In this document: positions 35,870 through 44,592 of the stretch, piece by piece
Position numbering within the stretch: position 1 is the first letter of the stretch
How the letters are laid out: each line of letters starts with the position of its first letter
Assembly (NCBI RefSeq): GCF_002261265.1
Contig: NZ_NEVK01000008.1
Location: forward strand, 434,001 to 498,000
Length of the DNA stretch: 64,000 nucleotides
Reading direction: 5' to 3'
From: Bordetella genomosp. 7
GTDB lineage: Bacteria > Pseudomonadota > Gammaproteobacteria > Burkholderiales > Burkholderiaceae_B
Notes under the pieces: model-generated
What the model was told of the DNA's origin: nothing
The model's database searches: none
Seen by the model: only the letters and a program-made list of their open reading frames with translations
Made by a program: the position numbers and the translations under genes

Positions 35870-36238
35870 GCCACCCGAAGCGATCTCCCAGGTGTCTGAC
35901 ACCCAAAGGGTGTCAGACACCAACGGCGTTGCCCACGCCCTTCACCCGAAGAAGTTCCCACAGGTGTCTGACTCCCAACGGGTGTCAGACACCAACGGCG
36001 CCACCCACACCCCCACCCGAAGAAATTCCCCAGGTGTCTGACTCCCAAAGGGTGTCAGACACCAACGGCGCCACCCACACCCCCACCCGAAGAAATTCCC
36101 CAGGTGTCTGACTCCCAAAGGGTGTCAGACACCAACGGCTCCACCCACACCCCCCACCCGAAGAAATTCCCCCAGGTGTCTGACTCCCAAAGGGTGTCAG
36201 ACACCACAAGGCGCCACCCCACCCTCCACCCGAAGAGA
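35870..36238. repeat. About 71-bp tandem array of palindromic elements, five copies
   Basis: Palindromes of the form GGTGTCTGAC(A/T)CCC-AA-(A/C)-GGGTGTCAGACACC begin at 35891, 35963, 36033, 36103 and 36175. Between them lies a shared spacer (CAACGGCGCCACCCACACCC then CACCCGAAGAAATTCCCCA). The unit is 70-72 bases, the spacer differs completely from that of the 13730 array, and a sixth unit is partial. The array sits just upstream of the nadA promoter. Confidence 0.95.
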
Positions 36239-36276
36239 CGCCTTTGGGCCGCAGACACTGCCGCGTTCGGCGGGTC

Positions 36277-36306
36277 TTGACATCAAATTATGCTCAGACG
36301 TAGCAT
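36277..36306 (+). promoter_or_regulatory. nadA-nadB promoter
   Basis: TTGACA (36277-36282) and TAGCAT (36301-36306) with an 18-base spacer form a good sigma-70 promoter, 79 bases before the nadA start. The -10 box is inside the first palindromic operator. Confidence 0.7.
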
Positions 36307-36308
36307 AA
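36288..36308. promoter_or_regulatory. Palindromic operator 1 before nadA
   Basis: TTATGCT-7-AGCATAA, a perfect inverted repeat overlapping the -10 region. With the second site it resembles the TGCTCA/TGAGCA sites described for NAD-biosynthesis repressors (NadQ type); the regulator is not in this window. Confidence 0.65.
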
Positions 36309-36337
36309 ATACCCACGCCTCTTTTTTTGCCAACAAA

Positions 36338-36354
36338 ATGCTCTTACTGAGCAT
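36338..36354. promoter_or_regulatory. Palindromic operator 2 before nadA
   Basis: ATGCTC-TTACT-GAGCAT, centred about 52 bases downstream of the centre of operator 1 half-site start, shares the TGCTC/AGCAT core. It lies in the leader, 31 bases before the nadA start. Confidence 0.65.
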
Positions 36355-36384
36355 AATCGCGCTCACGCAGCAGGAGACTTAGCA

Positions 36385-37533
36385 ATGGATACGCCCGCCC
36401 TTCGGCCGGTTGAGTTCGACCTTCCCGCGCCGACGACCGCCGCGCAGTGTCCGGCCACGACGGGCCGGGCATGGGCGCGGGTGCCCGAACCTCTGCCGCC
36501 CGCCCACAAGGCCGAGACCATGGGCCGCATACGCGAACTGCTGCAGAGCCGGGGCGCAGTGCTGGTGGCGCATTACTACGTGGACGCCGACGTGCAGGAA
36601 CTCGCCGAAGCCACCGGCGGCTGTGTGGGCGATTCACTCGAAATGGCCCGCTTTGGCCGCGACCATCCCGCCGACACACTGGTCGTGGCCGGCGTGCGCT
36701 TCATGGGCGAAACGGCGAAAATCCTCAGCCCGCACAAGCGCGTGCTGATGCCCGACCTGCAGGCCACTTGTTCGCTGGACCTGGGATGCCCGGCCGAAGA
36801 TTTCAGCGCATGGTGCGATGCGCATCCCGACCGTACCGTCGTGGTGTATGCCAACACCAGCGCGGCGGTAAAGGCCCGCGCCGACTGGGTGGTGACCTCG
36901 TCGATCGCGCTGGACGTCATCGCCGACCTGCACGCACGCGGCGAACGCATCCTGTGGGCGCCCGACCGGCACCTGGGCAGCTATGTGCAGCGGCAGACCG
37001 GCGCCGACATGTTGTTGTGGCAAGGCGCCTGCATTGTGCACGACGAATTCAAGGGCACCGAGCTGGAATTGCTGCGCGCCGAACATCCGCACGCGCGCGT
37101 GCTGGCGCACCCGGAATCGCCGCAGGCCGTACTCGCCCAGGCCGACGTAGTGGGCTCCACCACGCAACTGATCGACGCGGCGCGCAAACTGGACGCCAGC
37201 CATTTCATCGTGGCCACCGACCAGGGCATTCTGCACAAGATGCGCGCCGCGGCGCCGGGCAAGTCATTCATCGCGGCGCCCACCGCGGGCAACAGCGCCA
37301 CCTGCAAAAGCTGCGCGCATTGCCCCTGGATGGCCATGAACGAACTGGCCGGGCTGGTCCGCGTGCTGGAGCATGGCGACAACGAGATCACGCTGGACCC
37401 CGCGCTGGGCCAGCGCGCCCGGCGCCCCATCGACCGCATGCTGGCGTTTGCCGACGCGCGCAGGCAGCGCGTGCGCGCCAGCGGCGACTTGGCCCGCGAC
37501 ATGGCGCTGTACCAGCACGTCGGGCCCGCCTGA
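36385..37533 (+). CDS. nadA: Quinolinate synthase A
   Basis: 382 residues. NadA condenses iminoaspartate with dihydroxyacetone phosphate to quinolinate, using a [4Fe-4S] cluster in the cytoplasm. Visible features are [21 protein letters not shown] near residue 60, the cysteines in [19 protein letters not shown] and [14 protein letters not shown], and the central [16 protein letters not shown] lies ten bases before ATG 36385. It is first in an operon with nadB, 12 bases downstream, and is behind a promoter with two operators. nadC, usually in the same pathway cluster, is not adjacent. Confidence 0.96.
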   Translation: MDTPALRPVEFDLPAPTTAAQCPATTGRAWARVPEPLPPAHKAETMGRIRELLQSRGAVLVAHYYVDADVQELAEATGGCVGDSLEMARFGRDHPADTLVVAGVRFMGETAKILSPHKRVLMPDLQATCSLDLGCPAEDFSAWCDAHPDRTVVVYANTSAAVKARADWVVTSSIALDVIADLHARGERILWAPDRHLGSYVQRQTGADMLLWQGACIVHDEFKGTELELLRAEHPHARVLAHPESPQAVLAQADVVGSTTQLIDAARKLDASHFIVATDQGILHKMRAAAPGKSFIAAPTAGNSATCKSCAHCPWMAMNELAGLVRVLEHGDNEITLDPALGQRARRPIDRMLAFADARRQRVRASGDLARDMALYQHVGPA

Positions 37534-37545
37534 ACGAGACGCCCG

Positions 37546-39183
37546 ATGAAATACGACGTGCTTATCGCCGGCTGCGGGCTGGCCGGCCTGACCGCCGCGC
37601 TGGAGCTCGCGGCACATCGCCGCGTGGCCATACTGGCCAAGGGCGGCGCCGAACACAGCGCCAGTCATCGCGCCCAGGGCGGCATCGCCGCGGCGCTAGG
37701 CCCCGATGACAGTGTGGACGAACACGTGCGCGATACGCTGGAAGCGGGCGGCGGGCTGTGCGACCCCCAGGCCACCCGCCGCATCGCCGCCGACGCGCGG
37801 CGCGCCATTGAATGGCTGCAAGCGCAGGGTGTGGCGTTTACGCAGGCAGACGGCAAGCCGCCGGCGCTGCACTTGACGCGCGAGGGCGGACATGGCCGCC
37901 GCCGCATTGTGCACGCTGCCGACGCCACGGGCCGGGCCATGGTGGCCGCGCTGGCCAGCCAGGCACGGCAACATCCGAACATTACCTTCCTGCCCCGGCA
38001 TTACGCCATCGACCTGGCAATCAGCGGCCCCGCCGGCACCCCGGGGGCGCGCTGCAACGGCCTGCACGTGTTCGATGAGGACCGCGGCCGCATCGAGACG
38101 CTGGCCGCCTCGCACGTGGTGCTGGCCACCGGCGGGGCGGGCCGGGTGTACGCCCACGCCACCGCGCCGGCAGCGGCCACCGGCGACGGCATCGCCATGG
38201 CCTGGCGCGCCGGTTGCCGGGTCGCCAACCTGGAATTCATCCAGTTCCACCCCACGGCCCTGTACCACCCTGAAGGCGATACTTTTCTGATTTCCGAGGC
38301 GGTGCGCGGCGAGGGAGGGCGGTTGCTGCTGCCCGATGGCACACGCTTCATGCCGGCCCATGATGCGCGCGCAGAGCTCGCGCCGCGCGATGTCGTGGCG
38401 CGAGCCATCGACACCGAAATGAAGCGGCATGGTCTTGATTGCGTGTACCTGGATATCAGCCACCAGCCCCGCGCATTTCTGTTGGAACACTTTCCCACGA
38501 TCCATGCACACTGCGCGAAGCTGGGGCTGGACATGGCTGCCGGCCCCATTCCCGTGGCGCCGGCCGCGCACTACACCTGCGGGGGCGTGCTGACCGACAC
38601 CGCCGGCCGCACCGACCTGCCGGGCCTGTACGCAATCGGCGAAACGGCCTGCACGGGCCTGCATGGAGCCAATCGCCTGGCCAGCAATTCGCTGCTGGAA
38701 TGCGTGGTGATGGGGCGCGCCGCGGCGCGTGCCATGCTGCAGGCGCCCCCCGCACACGCATGGGCGCCGGTCGCGCCCGTGTCCGGGGCGCGCGCGGTTG
38801 CGTGCGCGCATCCTTTACTGGCGGCACGCCGGCAGGCGTTGCGCGAGCTCATGCGTGACGATGCCGGCATCGTGCGCGCCAACGCCGGCCTGGCCCGGGC
38901 CGCGCGGCGCATCGCGCAATGGCAGGCCGAAGCGCAACAGTGGTGGACGCACGACGGCGTCAGCGGCGAACTGCTGGAACTGCGCAATCTGCTGCAAGTG
39001 GCCGCGCTGATCGTGCAGGCGGCCGCCGCCCGGCCGGAAAGCCGCGGCGCCCACTACAACCAGGATTGGCCGCAAGCCCTGCCCGACGCCCGCCCCAGCA
39101 TCCTGCGCCATCCGCACCCCCTGCACGACCACGCCGGCCAGGCGCACGGCTTGCCCGAAACTTCGCAGCCCGAAGCGGCATAG
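37546..39183 (+). CDS. nadB: L-aspartate oxidase
   Basis: 545 residues, a flavoprotein of the succinate dehydrogenase/NadB family. The FAD motif DVLIAGCGLAGLTAALELA is at residues 4-22, followed by HRAQGGIAAALG, the GHGRRRIVHAADATGRAM substrate region near 115, and the C-terminal helical cap with ANRLASNSLLECVVMG. It oxidises L-aspartate to iminoaspartate, the substrate of NadA. It is 12 bases downstream of nadA and ends just before a pair of palindromic repeats. Confidence 0.96.
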   Translation: MKYDVLIAGCGLAGLTAALELAAHRRVAILAKGGAEHSASHRAQGGIAAALGPDDSVDEHVRDTLEAGGGLCDPQATRRIAADARRAIEWLQAQGVAFTQADGKPPALHLTREGGHGRRRIVHAADATGRAMVAALASQARQHPNITFLPRHYAIDLAISGPAGTPGARCNGLHVFDEDRGRIETLAASHVVLATGGAGRVYAHATAPAAATGDGIAMAWRAGCRVANLEFIQFHPTALYHPEGDTFLISEAVRGEGGRLLLPDGTRFMPAHDARAELAPRDVVARAIDTEMKRHGLDCVYLDISHQPRAFLLEHFPTIHAHCAKLGLDMAAGPIPVAPAAHYTCGGVLTDTAGRTDLPGLYAIGETACTGLHGANRLASNSLLECVVMGRAAARAMLQAPPAHAWAPVAPVSGARAVACAHPLLAARRQALRELMRDDAGIVRANAGLARAARRIAQWQAEAQQWWTHDGVSGELLELRNLLQVAALIVQAAAARPESRGAHYNQDWPQALPDARPSILRHPHPLHDHAGQAHGLPETSQPEAA

Positions 39184-39199
39184 TCCCGGTTGGCGGGTT

Positions 39200-39293
39200 G
39201 GTGTCTGACACCTGGCGGAGTCAGACACCCGTCATTACGCGGCATGGTCGGGCGTGCGGACAGAGTGTCTGACACCTGGCGGAGTCAGACACC
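39200..39293. repeat. Two palindromic elements, about 65 bp apart
   Basis: GGTGTCTGACACC-TGGCG-GAGTCAGACACC at 39200-39229 and a nearly identical copy at 39265-39293, both followed by a GCGGCATGGTCGG spacer that recurs a third time at 39303. The core is the same element family as the arrays at 13730 and 35870. The copies lie just after nadB and may act as its terminator. Confidence 0.9.
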
Positions 39294-39356
39294 AGCCTTT
39301 GCGCGGCATGGTCGGCCGCGCGCACAGGTATGATCTGGCAATTACTTGCTACCTCA

Positions 39357-39794
39357 ATGAATATCATGACCGGTTTCGAACACAACCCGTTTCTGCATTC
39401 GCTGGGCGCCGTTATCGAAAGCTGGGGAGACGGCCAGATCGTGTTGAGCATGGACCTGCGCCCCCAGCACCTGAACCGCCAGGGCGCGCTGCAGGGCGGC
39501 GTGGTGTGTTCGCTGCTGGACGCCGCCTGCGGCTACTCGGGCATCGTGCCGCAGGCCGACGACAGCCAGGGCAACGCCGTGACGATATCGCTGGCGATCA
39601 ACTTCGTCGGCTCGGTCACGTCGGGCCGCGTGATCGCCACCGGCAACGTCATCGGCCGCGGCCGCAAGATCTATTTCGCACGCGCCGAAGTGTGCACCCC
39701 CGACGGGCGCGTGCTGGCCTCGGCGCAAGGATCATTCAAATACGGCAGCCCCAAATTGCTGGCCGCCGCCCCCGAAACGGAGACTGCTGCATGA
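39357..39794 (+). CDS. PaaI-type hotdog-fold thioesterase
   Basis: About 145 residues, a single hotdog domain. The family pattern is visible in HLNRQGALQGGVVCSLLDAACGYSG (the HGG-like active-site loop, with Q-G-G and the helix acid D) and in AINFVGSVTSGRVIATGNVIGRGRKIYFARAEV. Such enzymes hydrolyse acyl-CoA thioesters in the cytoplasm. The start is uncertain: ATG at 39330, 39357 and 39366 are all in frame and none has a good ribosome site. Its stop overlaps the nitroreductase start (ATGA), so the two form an operon. Confidence 0.83.
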   Translation: MNIMTGFEHNPFLHSLGAVIESWGDGQIVLSMDLRPQHLNRQGALQGGVVCSLLDAACGYSGIVPQADDSQGNAVTISLAINFVGSVTSGRVIATGNVIGRGRKIYFARAEVCTPDGRVLASAQGSFKYGSPKLLAAAPETETAA

Positions 39795-40474
39795 GCGACA
39801 CGTCGCATATCGTCGAACAGGCCATCGTATCGCGCCAGAGCGTGCGCGGCTTTCTGCCCAAGCCGGTTCCCCAGGCGCTGATCCGCCGCATTTTGCAGGC
39901 GGCCGCGCGCGCACCCAGCGGCAGCAATATCCAGCCCTGGAAAGTGCATGTGGTCACCGGCGCCACGCGCGACGCGCTGTCCCGCGCCCTGCTGCAGACT
40001 CACGAACGCGGCGAACGCGAACGGCGCGAATACCAGTATTACCCCGTGAACTGGCGCAGCCCCTACCTGGACCGCCGCCGCGAAACCGGCTGGGGCCTGT
40101 ACAGCCTGCTGGGCATCCAGAAGGGCGACCGCGAAGCCTCGGCCCGCCAGCACGGGCGCAACTACGAATTCTTTGGCGCGCCGTGCGTGTTGCTGTTTAC
40201 CATCGACAACGACCTGGACAAGGGCAGCTGGCTCGACTACGGCATGTTCCTGCAGAACATCATGATCATGGCGCGCGGCTGCGGTCTGGATACGTGCCCG
40301 CAGGCGGCGCTGGCGAACTATCCCGACATCGTCAAGCAGCACCTGCGGATTCCCGACAACCAGATCGTGGCGTGCGGCATTGCCATCGGTTACCAGGACC
40401 CGGACGAGCCCGCCAACCAGTACCGCACCACCCGCGTGCCCGTGGACGAATTCGCCGTCTTCCACGGCGACTAG
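39791..40474 (+). CDS. Nitroreductase family FMN oxidoreductase
   Basis: 227 residues. The FMN-binding elements of the NfnB/NfsA superfamily are visible: SRQSVRGFLPKPVP near residue 14, APSGSNIQPWKVHVV near 40, and the C-terminal GLDTCPQAALANYPDIVKQHL and GIAIGYQDPDEPANQYRT. It would reduce nitro or quinone compounds with NAD(P)H in the cytoplasm. It overlaps the thioesterase by four bases and is followed by a 16-bp hairpin. The natural substrate is unknown. Confidence 0.9.
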   Translation: MSDTSHIVEQAIVSRQSVRGFLPKPVPQALIRRILQAAARAPSGSNIQPWKVHVVTGATRDALSRALLQTHERGERERREYQYYPVNWRSPYLDRRRETGWGLYSLLGIQKGDREASARQHGRNYEFFGAPCVLLFTIDNDLDKGSWLDYGMFLQNIMIMARGCGLDTCPQAALANYPDIVKQHLRIPDNQIVACGIAIGYQDPDEPANQYRTTRVPVDEFAVFHGD

Positions 40475-40482
40475 CAGGCCGG

Positions 40483-40524
40483 GCGCGCACTGCGTACCCG
40501 CGGCAAGCGGTACGCAGTGCGCGC
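40483..40524 (+). terminator. Strong 16-bp hairpin after nitroreductase
   Basis: GCGCGCACTGCGTACC (40483-40498) pairs perfectly with GGTACGCAGTGCGCGC (40509-40524) around a ten-base loop. It is followed by GTCAAA, not T residues, so it is a hairpin terminator without a tail or a binding site. Confidence 0.6.
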
Positions 40525-40618
40525 GTCAAAGTGGTACTTTGGCCCTTGCGCGTTGTGTTCCACAATGCAGCTCGGCCCTTTGTTGTTCCAGGCGCCGCCC
40601 CCGCATATACGGACGACC

Positions 40619-41635
40619 ATGAAAGCCTACTACCACCCCGACCAGGCCCTGCACCATCCCCAAACCTACTTCTCGCGCGGCATGATGCGCACGCCCCAGG
40701 AAGTGCCCGACCGCGCAAGCGCCCTGGTGGGCGCGGTAAAACAACTGGGCTTCGACCTGCGCCAGCCGCCCGACGCGGGCATGGCGCCCCTGACCGCGGT
40801 GCACGCGCTCGATTATCTGCAGTTTCTCAAGACCGCCCATGGCGAATGGAAGCAACTGCCCGAAGACTGGGGCAACGAGGTCGTGTCCAACGTATTCGTG
40901 CGCGAACCCAACGCCTTGCGCGGCGTGCTGGCCAAGGCCGCGCGCTACCTGGCCGACGGCAGCTGCCCGGTGGGGCCGTCCACATGGCATTCGGCATATT
41001 GGTCGGCGCAATCCGCGGTGGCGGGGGCCGACGCCCTGCTGGCGGGCGATCGGCACGCCTATGCGCTGTGCCGCCCGCCCGGCCACCACGCACGGCGCGA
41101 CGCGGCCGGCGGGTTCTGCTACCTGAACAACAGCGCCATCGCCGCCCAGCGGCTGCGCGGCAAATACGGCCGCGTCGTGGTGCTGGACACCGACATGCAT
41201 CACGGGCAGGGCATCCAGGAAATCTTCTACGAACGCGACGACATTTACTACGTGTCCATCCACGGCGACCCCGAGAATTTCTATCCCGTCGTCACCGGGT
41301 ACGACAACGAAAAGGGCGCCGGGCCGGGCTTTGGCTACAACCTCAACCTGCCCATGCCGCACGGTTCCCCCGAATCCGTGTTTTTCGACAAGCTGGCCAT
41401 CGCCATCGACGCCATCCAGGTGTTCGCGCCCGACGTCGTGGTGCTGGCGCTGGGCTTCGACATTTTCGAGCGCGACCCGCAGGCCAAGGTCGCCGTCAGC
41501 AGCCCGGGCTTCGAACGCCTGGGCAAGGCCGTGGCCAGCCTGGGTGTGCCGGTGCTGGTGGTACAGGAAGGCGGTTATTACATCGAAGGCCTGCAAGAAA
41601 ACGCCGAAGCCTTTTTCGCGGGGTTGCGCGGGTAG
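40619..41635 (+). CDS. Histone deacetylase-like amidohydrolase
   Basis: 338 residues of the arginase/deacetylase fold, class II or acetylpolyamine amidohydrolase branch. The active-site histidine pair and zinc ligands appear in ALCRPPGHHARRDAAGGFCYLNN (about residue 150), VVVLDTDMHHGQGIQEIFY (about 188) and ALGFDIFERDP (about 285; a family D). The catalytic Tyr is expected in VVQEGGYYIEGL. It would remove acetyl or acyl groups from amines. I chose ATG 40619 (MKAYYHPDQ) over a frame open to 40517. Substrate is unknown. Confidence 0.87.
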   Translation: MKAYYHPDQALHHPQTYFSRGMMRTPQEVPDRASALVGAVKQLGFDLRQPPDAGMAPLTAVHALDYLQFLKTAHGEWKQLPEDWGNEVVSNVFVREPNALRGVLAKAARYLADGSCPVGPSTWHSAYWSAQSAVAGADALLAGDRHAYALCRPPGHHARRDAAGGFCYLNNSAIAAQRLRGKYGRVVVLDTDMHHGQGIQEIFYERDDIYYVSIHGDPENFYPVVTGYDNEKGAGPGFGYNLNLPMPHGSPESVFFDKLAIAIDAIQVFAPDVVVLALGFDIFERDPQAKVAVSSPGFERLGKAVASLGVPVLVVQEGGYYIEGLQENAEAFFAGLRG

Positions 41636-41692
41636 CCCGGCACGCATGGTGAAGCGCCGTCACCCTGGCACGGCGTACTGACTGCCCCACAA

Positions 41693-41992
41693 ATGGTCGA
41701 TCCCGCCAATCTGCTGGCCATTCTGATGATGGCCGCCGTGACATACCTGACCCGCATCGGCGGGTACATCCTGCTGCGCAACCGCAGTCTGGGCCCGCGG
41801 GCCATGGCCGTGCTGGAAGCCGCACCGGGCTGCGTACTGATCTCGGTCATCGCGCCGGCCTTCGTGTCCGACCGGCCCACCGACCTGATCGCGCTGGCGT
41901 GCACCGTGCTGGCCGCCACTCGCCTGTCGCTGCTGCCCACCGTGCTCATCGGCGTGGGCAGCGCGGCGCTGTTGCGGCACGTGCTGGCATGA
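41693..41992 (+). CDS. azlD: AzlD-type branched-chain amino-acid export subunit
   Basis: 99 residues with three or four helices, beginning LLAILMMAAVTYLTRIGGYILL, the AzlD opening. AzlD is the small partner of AzlC in an inner-membrane exporter of branched-chain amino acids and analogues. Its stop overlaps the azlC start (ATGA at 41989), so the pair is translationally coupled. Here azlD comes first, whereas azlC usually does. Confidence 0.85.
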   Translation: MVDPANLLAILMMAAVTYLTRIGGYILLRNRSLGPRAMAVLEAAPGCVLISVIAPAFVSDRPTDLIALACTVLAATRLSLLPTVLIGVGSAALLRHVLA

Positions 41993-42792
41993 AGCCCGGC
42001 CCCCATCCACAGGGGAACACCCAGGCAAACGCCCCCCAGGCGTCTCACGCCCAGGACACCCTGCGCGCCTTGCAGGGCAGCGCCTGGGAACGTTGCTGTG
42101 CCGGCGCAACGGCCAGCCTGCCGGTGCTGTTCGGCGTGATTCCATTCGGGCTGGTGCTGGGCGCGCAGGCGGCGCGCACCGGCCTGACGCCCGTCGAAGT
42201 GCCGCTCATGACAGGCTTGAACTTCGCCGGCGGTTCCGAGTTCGCCGCGCTGGGCCTGTGGTCGTCGCCTCCGCACGTGCTGTTGATCATGGCGGTGACG
42301 TTCCTGGTCAACAGCCGCATGCTGGTCATGAGCGCCGCGATGTCGCCCTTCTTGCGGCACCTGCCCAAGCGCAAGGTGCTGCCGGCGCTGTTCTTCATGA
42401 CCGACGCCGGCTGGGCGATTTCCATGGCCGATATCCGCCAGCGCGCCAGCCTGGGCATCGCACCCGCGTTCAGCCTGGCCTTTTATATGGGCTCGGCGCT
42501 GGTCTTCTATGTTGCCTGGATCGCCTGCACCACCCTGGGCGCCATTGTGGGGCCGCTGCTGGGCCCGCCCGAGACATACGGGCTGGATATGGCGTTTCCC
42601 GCGGTGTTTCTGGTGATGCTGCGCGGCATGTGGCGCGGCGCGCGGCGCGCTCTGCCTTGGCTGGCCAGCCTGGTTGCGGCTGCGCTGGCCTGCAAGCTGC
42701 TGCCTGGCGCCTGGTATGTGCCGGTAGGCGCCGTCACCGGCATTCTGGCCGCGCTGGTTCTGGCGCCGAAAACCCCTGCGCCGCAACCCTGA
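41989..42792 (+). CDS. azlC: AzlC-type branched-chain amino-acid exporter
   Basis: 267 residues. After a hydrophilic N-terminus (about 35 residues, rich in Gln and Ala) there are about seven helices with the AzlC motifs SLPVLFGVIPFGLVLGAQA, LNFAGGSEFAALGL, LVNSRMLVMSAAMSPFLRH and FFMTDAGWAIS. It forms the export channel with AzlD, which it overlaps. It converges on the SMP-30 gene with a 21-base gap. Confidence 0.88.
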   Translation: MKPGPHPQGNTQANAPQASHAQDTLRALQGSAWERCCAGATASLPVLFGVIPFGLVLGAQAARTGLTPVEVPLMTGLNFAGGSEFAALGLWSSPPHVLLIMAVTFLVNSRMLVMSAAMSPFLRHLPKRKVLPALFFMTDAGWAISMADIRQRASLGIAPAFSLAFYMGSALVFYVAWIACTTLGAIVGPLLGPPETYGLDMAFPAVFLVMLRGMWRGARRALPWLASLVAAALACKLLPGAWYVPVGAVTGILAALVLAPKTPAPQP

Positions 42793-42813
42793 CGCGGCGC
42801 AGGCGCGCTGCCG

Positions 42814-43734
42814 CTAGGCGTGTGACCAGAGCGGCGCGCCCGCGGCCGGCAGGGTGGCAGTAAGCACCGTACCGGTTTGCGACTCGGTCATCACCAGTGT
42901 GGACGTGCCCGGCCTGAACGCGACGTTGGTCACCGTGCCGCCGGCGGGGCTGCGCACAAAATGCGTGACCTCGCCGCGCGGATTCAGCACGAAAGCGCCG
43001 CCCAGGCTGGCGTGCGCCACCACCAGGCGGCCGTCCTGATCTACCGCCAGCCCGTCCGGCCCGCTCGTTCCGAAGAAGGTGCGAAACGCCCCCACTTTCG
43101 ACAGGGACCCGTCGGCCAATACCGGCGCGCGCCACACCGCGTTGGCACGGGTCATGGCCACATACAGCACGTGGCCGGACGGGTCCAGCGCAATGCCGTT
43201 CGGACTGGGCCCGTTGGACAGCAGCAGGTCCAGCTGGCCCGACGCGCGCAGCCGGTACACGCGGCCGCTCGCATCATGCAGGCCGGTCTGGCCCTGGTCG
43301 GTGAAGTACAGGTTTCCCTGCCCGTCGAAGTGCAGGTCGTTCAGGCCCTTGAAACTCTCGGAATTGCGGTGTCCCAGCACCACTTCGACATCGCCGCTGT
43401 GGGGCGACACGCGCAGCAGCCCGCGCCGGTAGTCAGCCACCCACAGGTCGCCGGTGCGGTCGATGGCGATGCCATTGGGCCACCCGCCGGTTTCGGCCAC
43501 GGTATGCCACTGGCCGTGCGGCGCCAACCGGAAAATGCGCCCGTGCACGATGTCGGTCAGGTACAGATTGCCCGCGCGGTCGAACGCGGGGCCCTCCAGG
43601 AAGCTGTCAACCGTCTGGCCCGGCTTGTTGGCGGCCGCCCATTCACTGGCGCGGCGCAGGCGCAGGGCATCGGGCAGGGCGGCCAGCACGGTGGCATCCA
43701 CGCGCTGCGGCGGTTCAAAAGAAAGATTCCACAT
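42814..43734 (-). CDS. SMP-30/gluconolactonase family beta-propeller enzyme
   Basis: 306 residues with a six-bladed propeller signature: FLEGPAFDRAGNLYLTDI (metal Glu) near residue 45, GWPNGIAIDRTGDLWVADYRRG, LNDLHFDGQGNLYFTDQGQ and GPSPNGIALDPSGHVLYVAMT. These enzymes use one metal ion to hydrolyse lactones. ATG 43734 gives MWNLSFEPPQRVDATV; longer open sequence to 43923 crosses the next gene. It is last in the catabolic operon from 48969, which suggests it opens a lactone intermediate or substrate. Confidence 0.85.
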   Translation of the reverse strand: MWNLSFEPPQRVDATVLAALPDALRLRRASEWAAANKPGQTVDSFLEGPAFDRAGNLYLTDIVHGRIFRLAPHGQWHTVAETGGWPNGIAIDRTGDLWVADYRRGLLRVSPHSGDVEVVLGHRNSESFKGLNDLHFDGQGNLYFTDQGQTGLHDASGRVYRLRASGQLDLLLSNGPSPNGIALDPSGHVLYVAMTRANAVWRAPVLADGSLSKVGAFRTFFGTSGPDGLAVDQDGRLVVAHASLGGAFVLNPRGEVTHFVRSPAGGTVTNVAFRPGTSTLVMTESQTGTVLTATLPAAGAPLWSHA

Positions 43735-43738
43735 ACGT

Positions 43739-44575
43739 TTACTCCGCGGACGGCACGGGCCGTGCAGGGTGCCCCTCGTAGGTCGGCAGGAACTGCCGCG
43801 GCATCGGGCCCTTGATGCGCCCGCCTTGTTCGGTCTGTTCCCATGCGTGCGCCAGCACGCCCACCGAACGCGACAGGCAGAACAGCCCGCGCGCCAGCGG
43901 CGCGGGAAAGCCCAGCTCGCCATAGATCACGGCGGTGGCCCCGTCGATGTTCATGGGAATGGCCTTGCCCTTGCGCGCACGCAGCAGGTCTTCAATGCCG
44001 CGCGCAACGGCCGCGTAACGGCCGCTGACTTCATTGGCGCGCGCCGCCTCGTCCACCAGGGCCAGCAGCGGCTTGGCGCGTGGGTCCACCGGGTGAAACC
44101 GGTGGCCGAAGCCCGGGATCGTCTTGCCATGCTCATCGATATAGGCGTCCACCGCAGTCTCGATGGCCTGTGCCTGCGGTATGCCCGATTCCGCACGCGC
44201 CAGGGCATCCTGGTACAGCGCCAGCGCCTGTTCGCCCGCGCCCCCGTGTATATCGCCCAGCACATTGACCGCCGACGCCATGGCGCTGTTGATGCCCACG
44301 CCACAGGTCGCCGCCATGCGCGCGATAGCGATGCTGGGAGCCTGCGGCCCGTGATCCACGGCCGACATCAGCGCCGCTTCGAGCAGCCTGCCCTGATGCC
44401 GGCTGGGAAGATCCCCGCGCGTCATCAGCCAGATCATTTCGGCAAGCCCGACCTTGCCGATCAGGTCTTCGATGGCGTAGCCGCGATAGCGGATGACGCC
44501 GGGCTGCATGTCGATGATGGACGTGCGCCACCAGTCTTGCGCCAGTTGTTGCGGATCAGTTGCGGATGAAGTCAT
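43739..44575 (-). CDS. Citryl-CoA lyase / citrate synthase-like protein
   Basis: 278 residues, much shorter than citrate synthase (about 430), like stand-alone citryl-CoA lyases that match the C-terminal part of ATP-citrate lyase. Conserved features include the QGRLLEAALMSAVDHG region with His, VGINSAMASAVNVLGDIHGGAGEQA and PGFGHRFHPVDPRAKPL (the GxGHR/H loop). The reaction would be cleavage of a hydroxy-acyl-CoA such as citryl-CoA into acetyl-CoA and a keto acid, or the reverse. It is within an operon of two CoA transferases and an enoyl-CoA hydratase, and its own substrate need not be citrate. ATG 44575 gives MTSSATDPQQLAQD. Confidence 0.75.
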   Translation of the reverse strand: MTSSATDPQQLAQDWWRTSIIDMQPGVIRYRGYAIEDLIGKVGLAEMIWLMTRGDLPSRHQGRLLEAALMSAVDHGPQAPSIAIARMAATCGVGINSAMASAVNVLGDIHGGAGEQALALYQDALARAESGIPQAQAIETAVDAYIDEHGKTIPGFGHRFHPVDPRAKPLLALVDEAARANEVSGRYAAVARGIEDLLRARKGKAIPMNIDGATAVIYGELGFPAPLARGLFCLSRSVGVLAHAWEQTEQGGRIKGPMPRQFLPTYEGHPARPVPSAE

Positions 44576-44592
44576 GAGTCGTCTCGTTGCAA

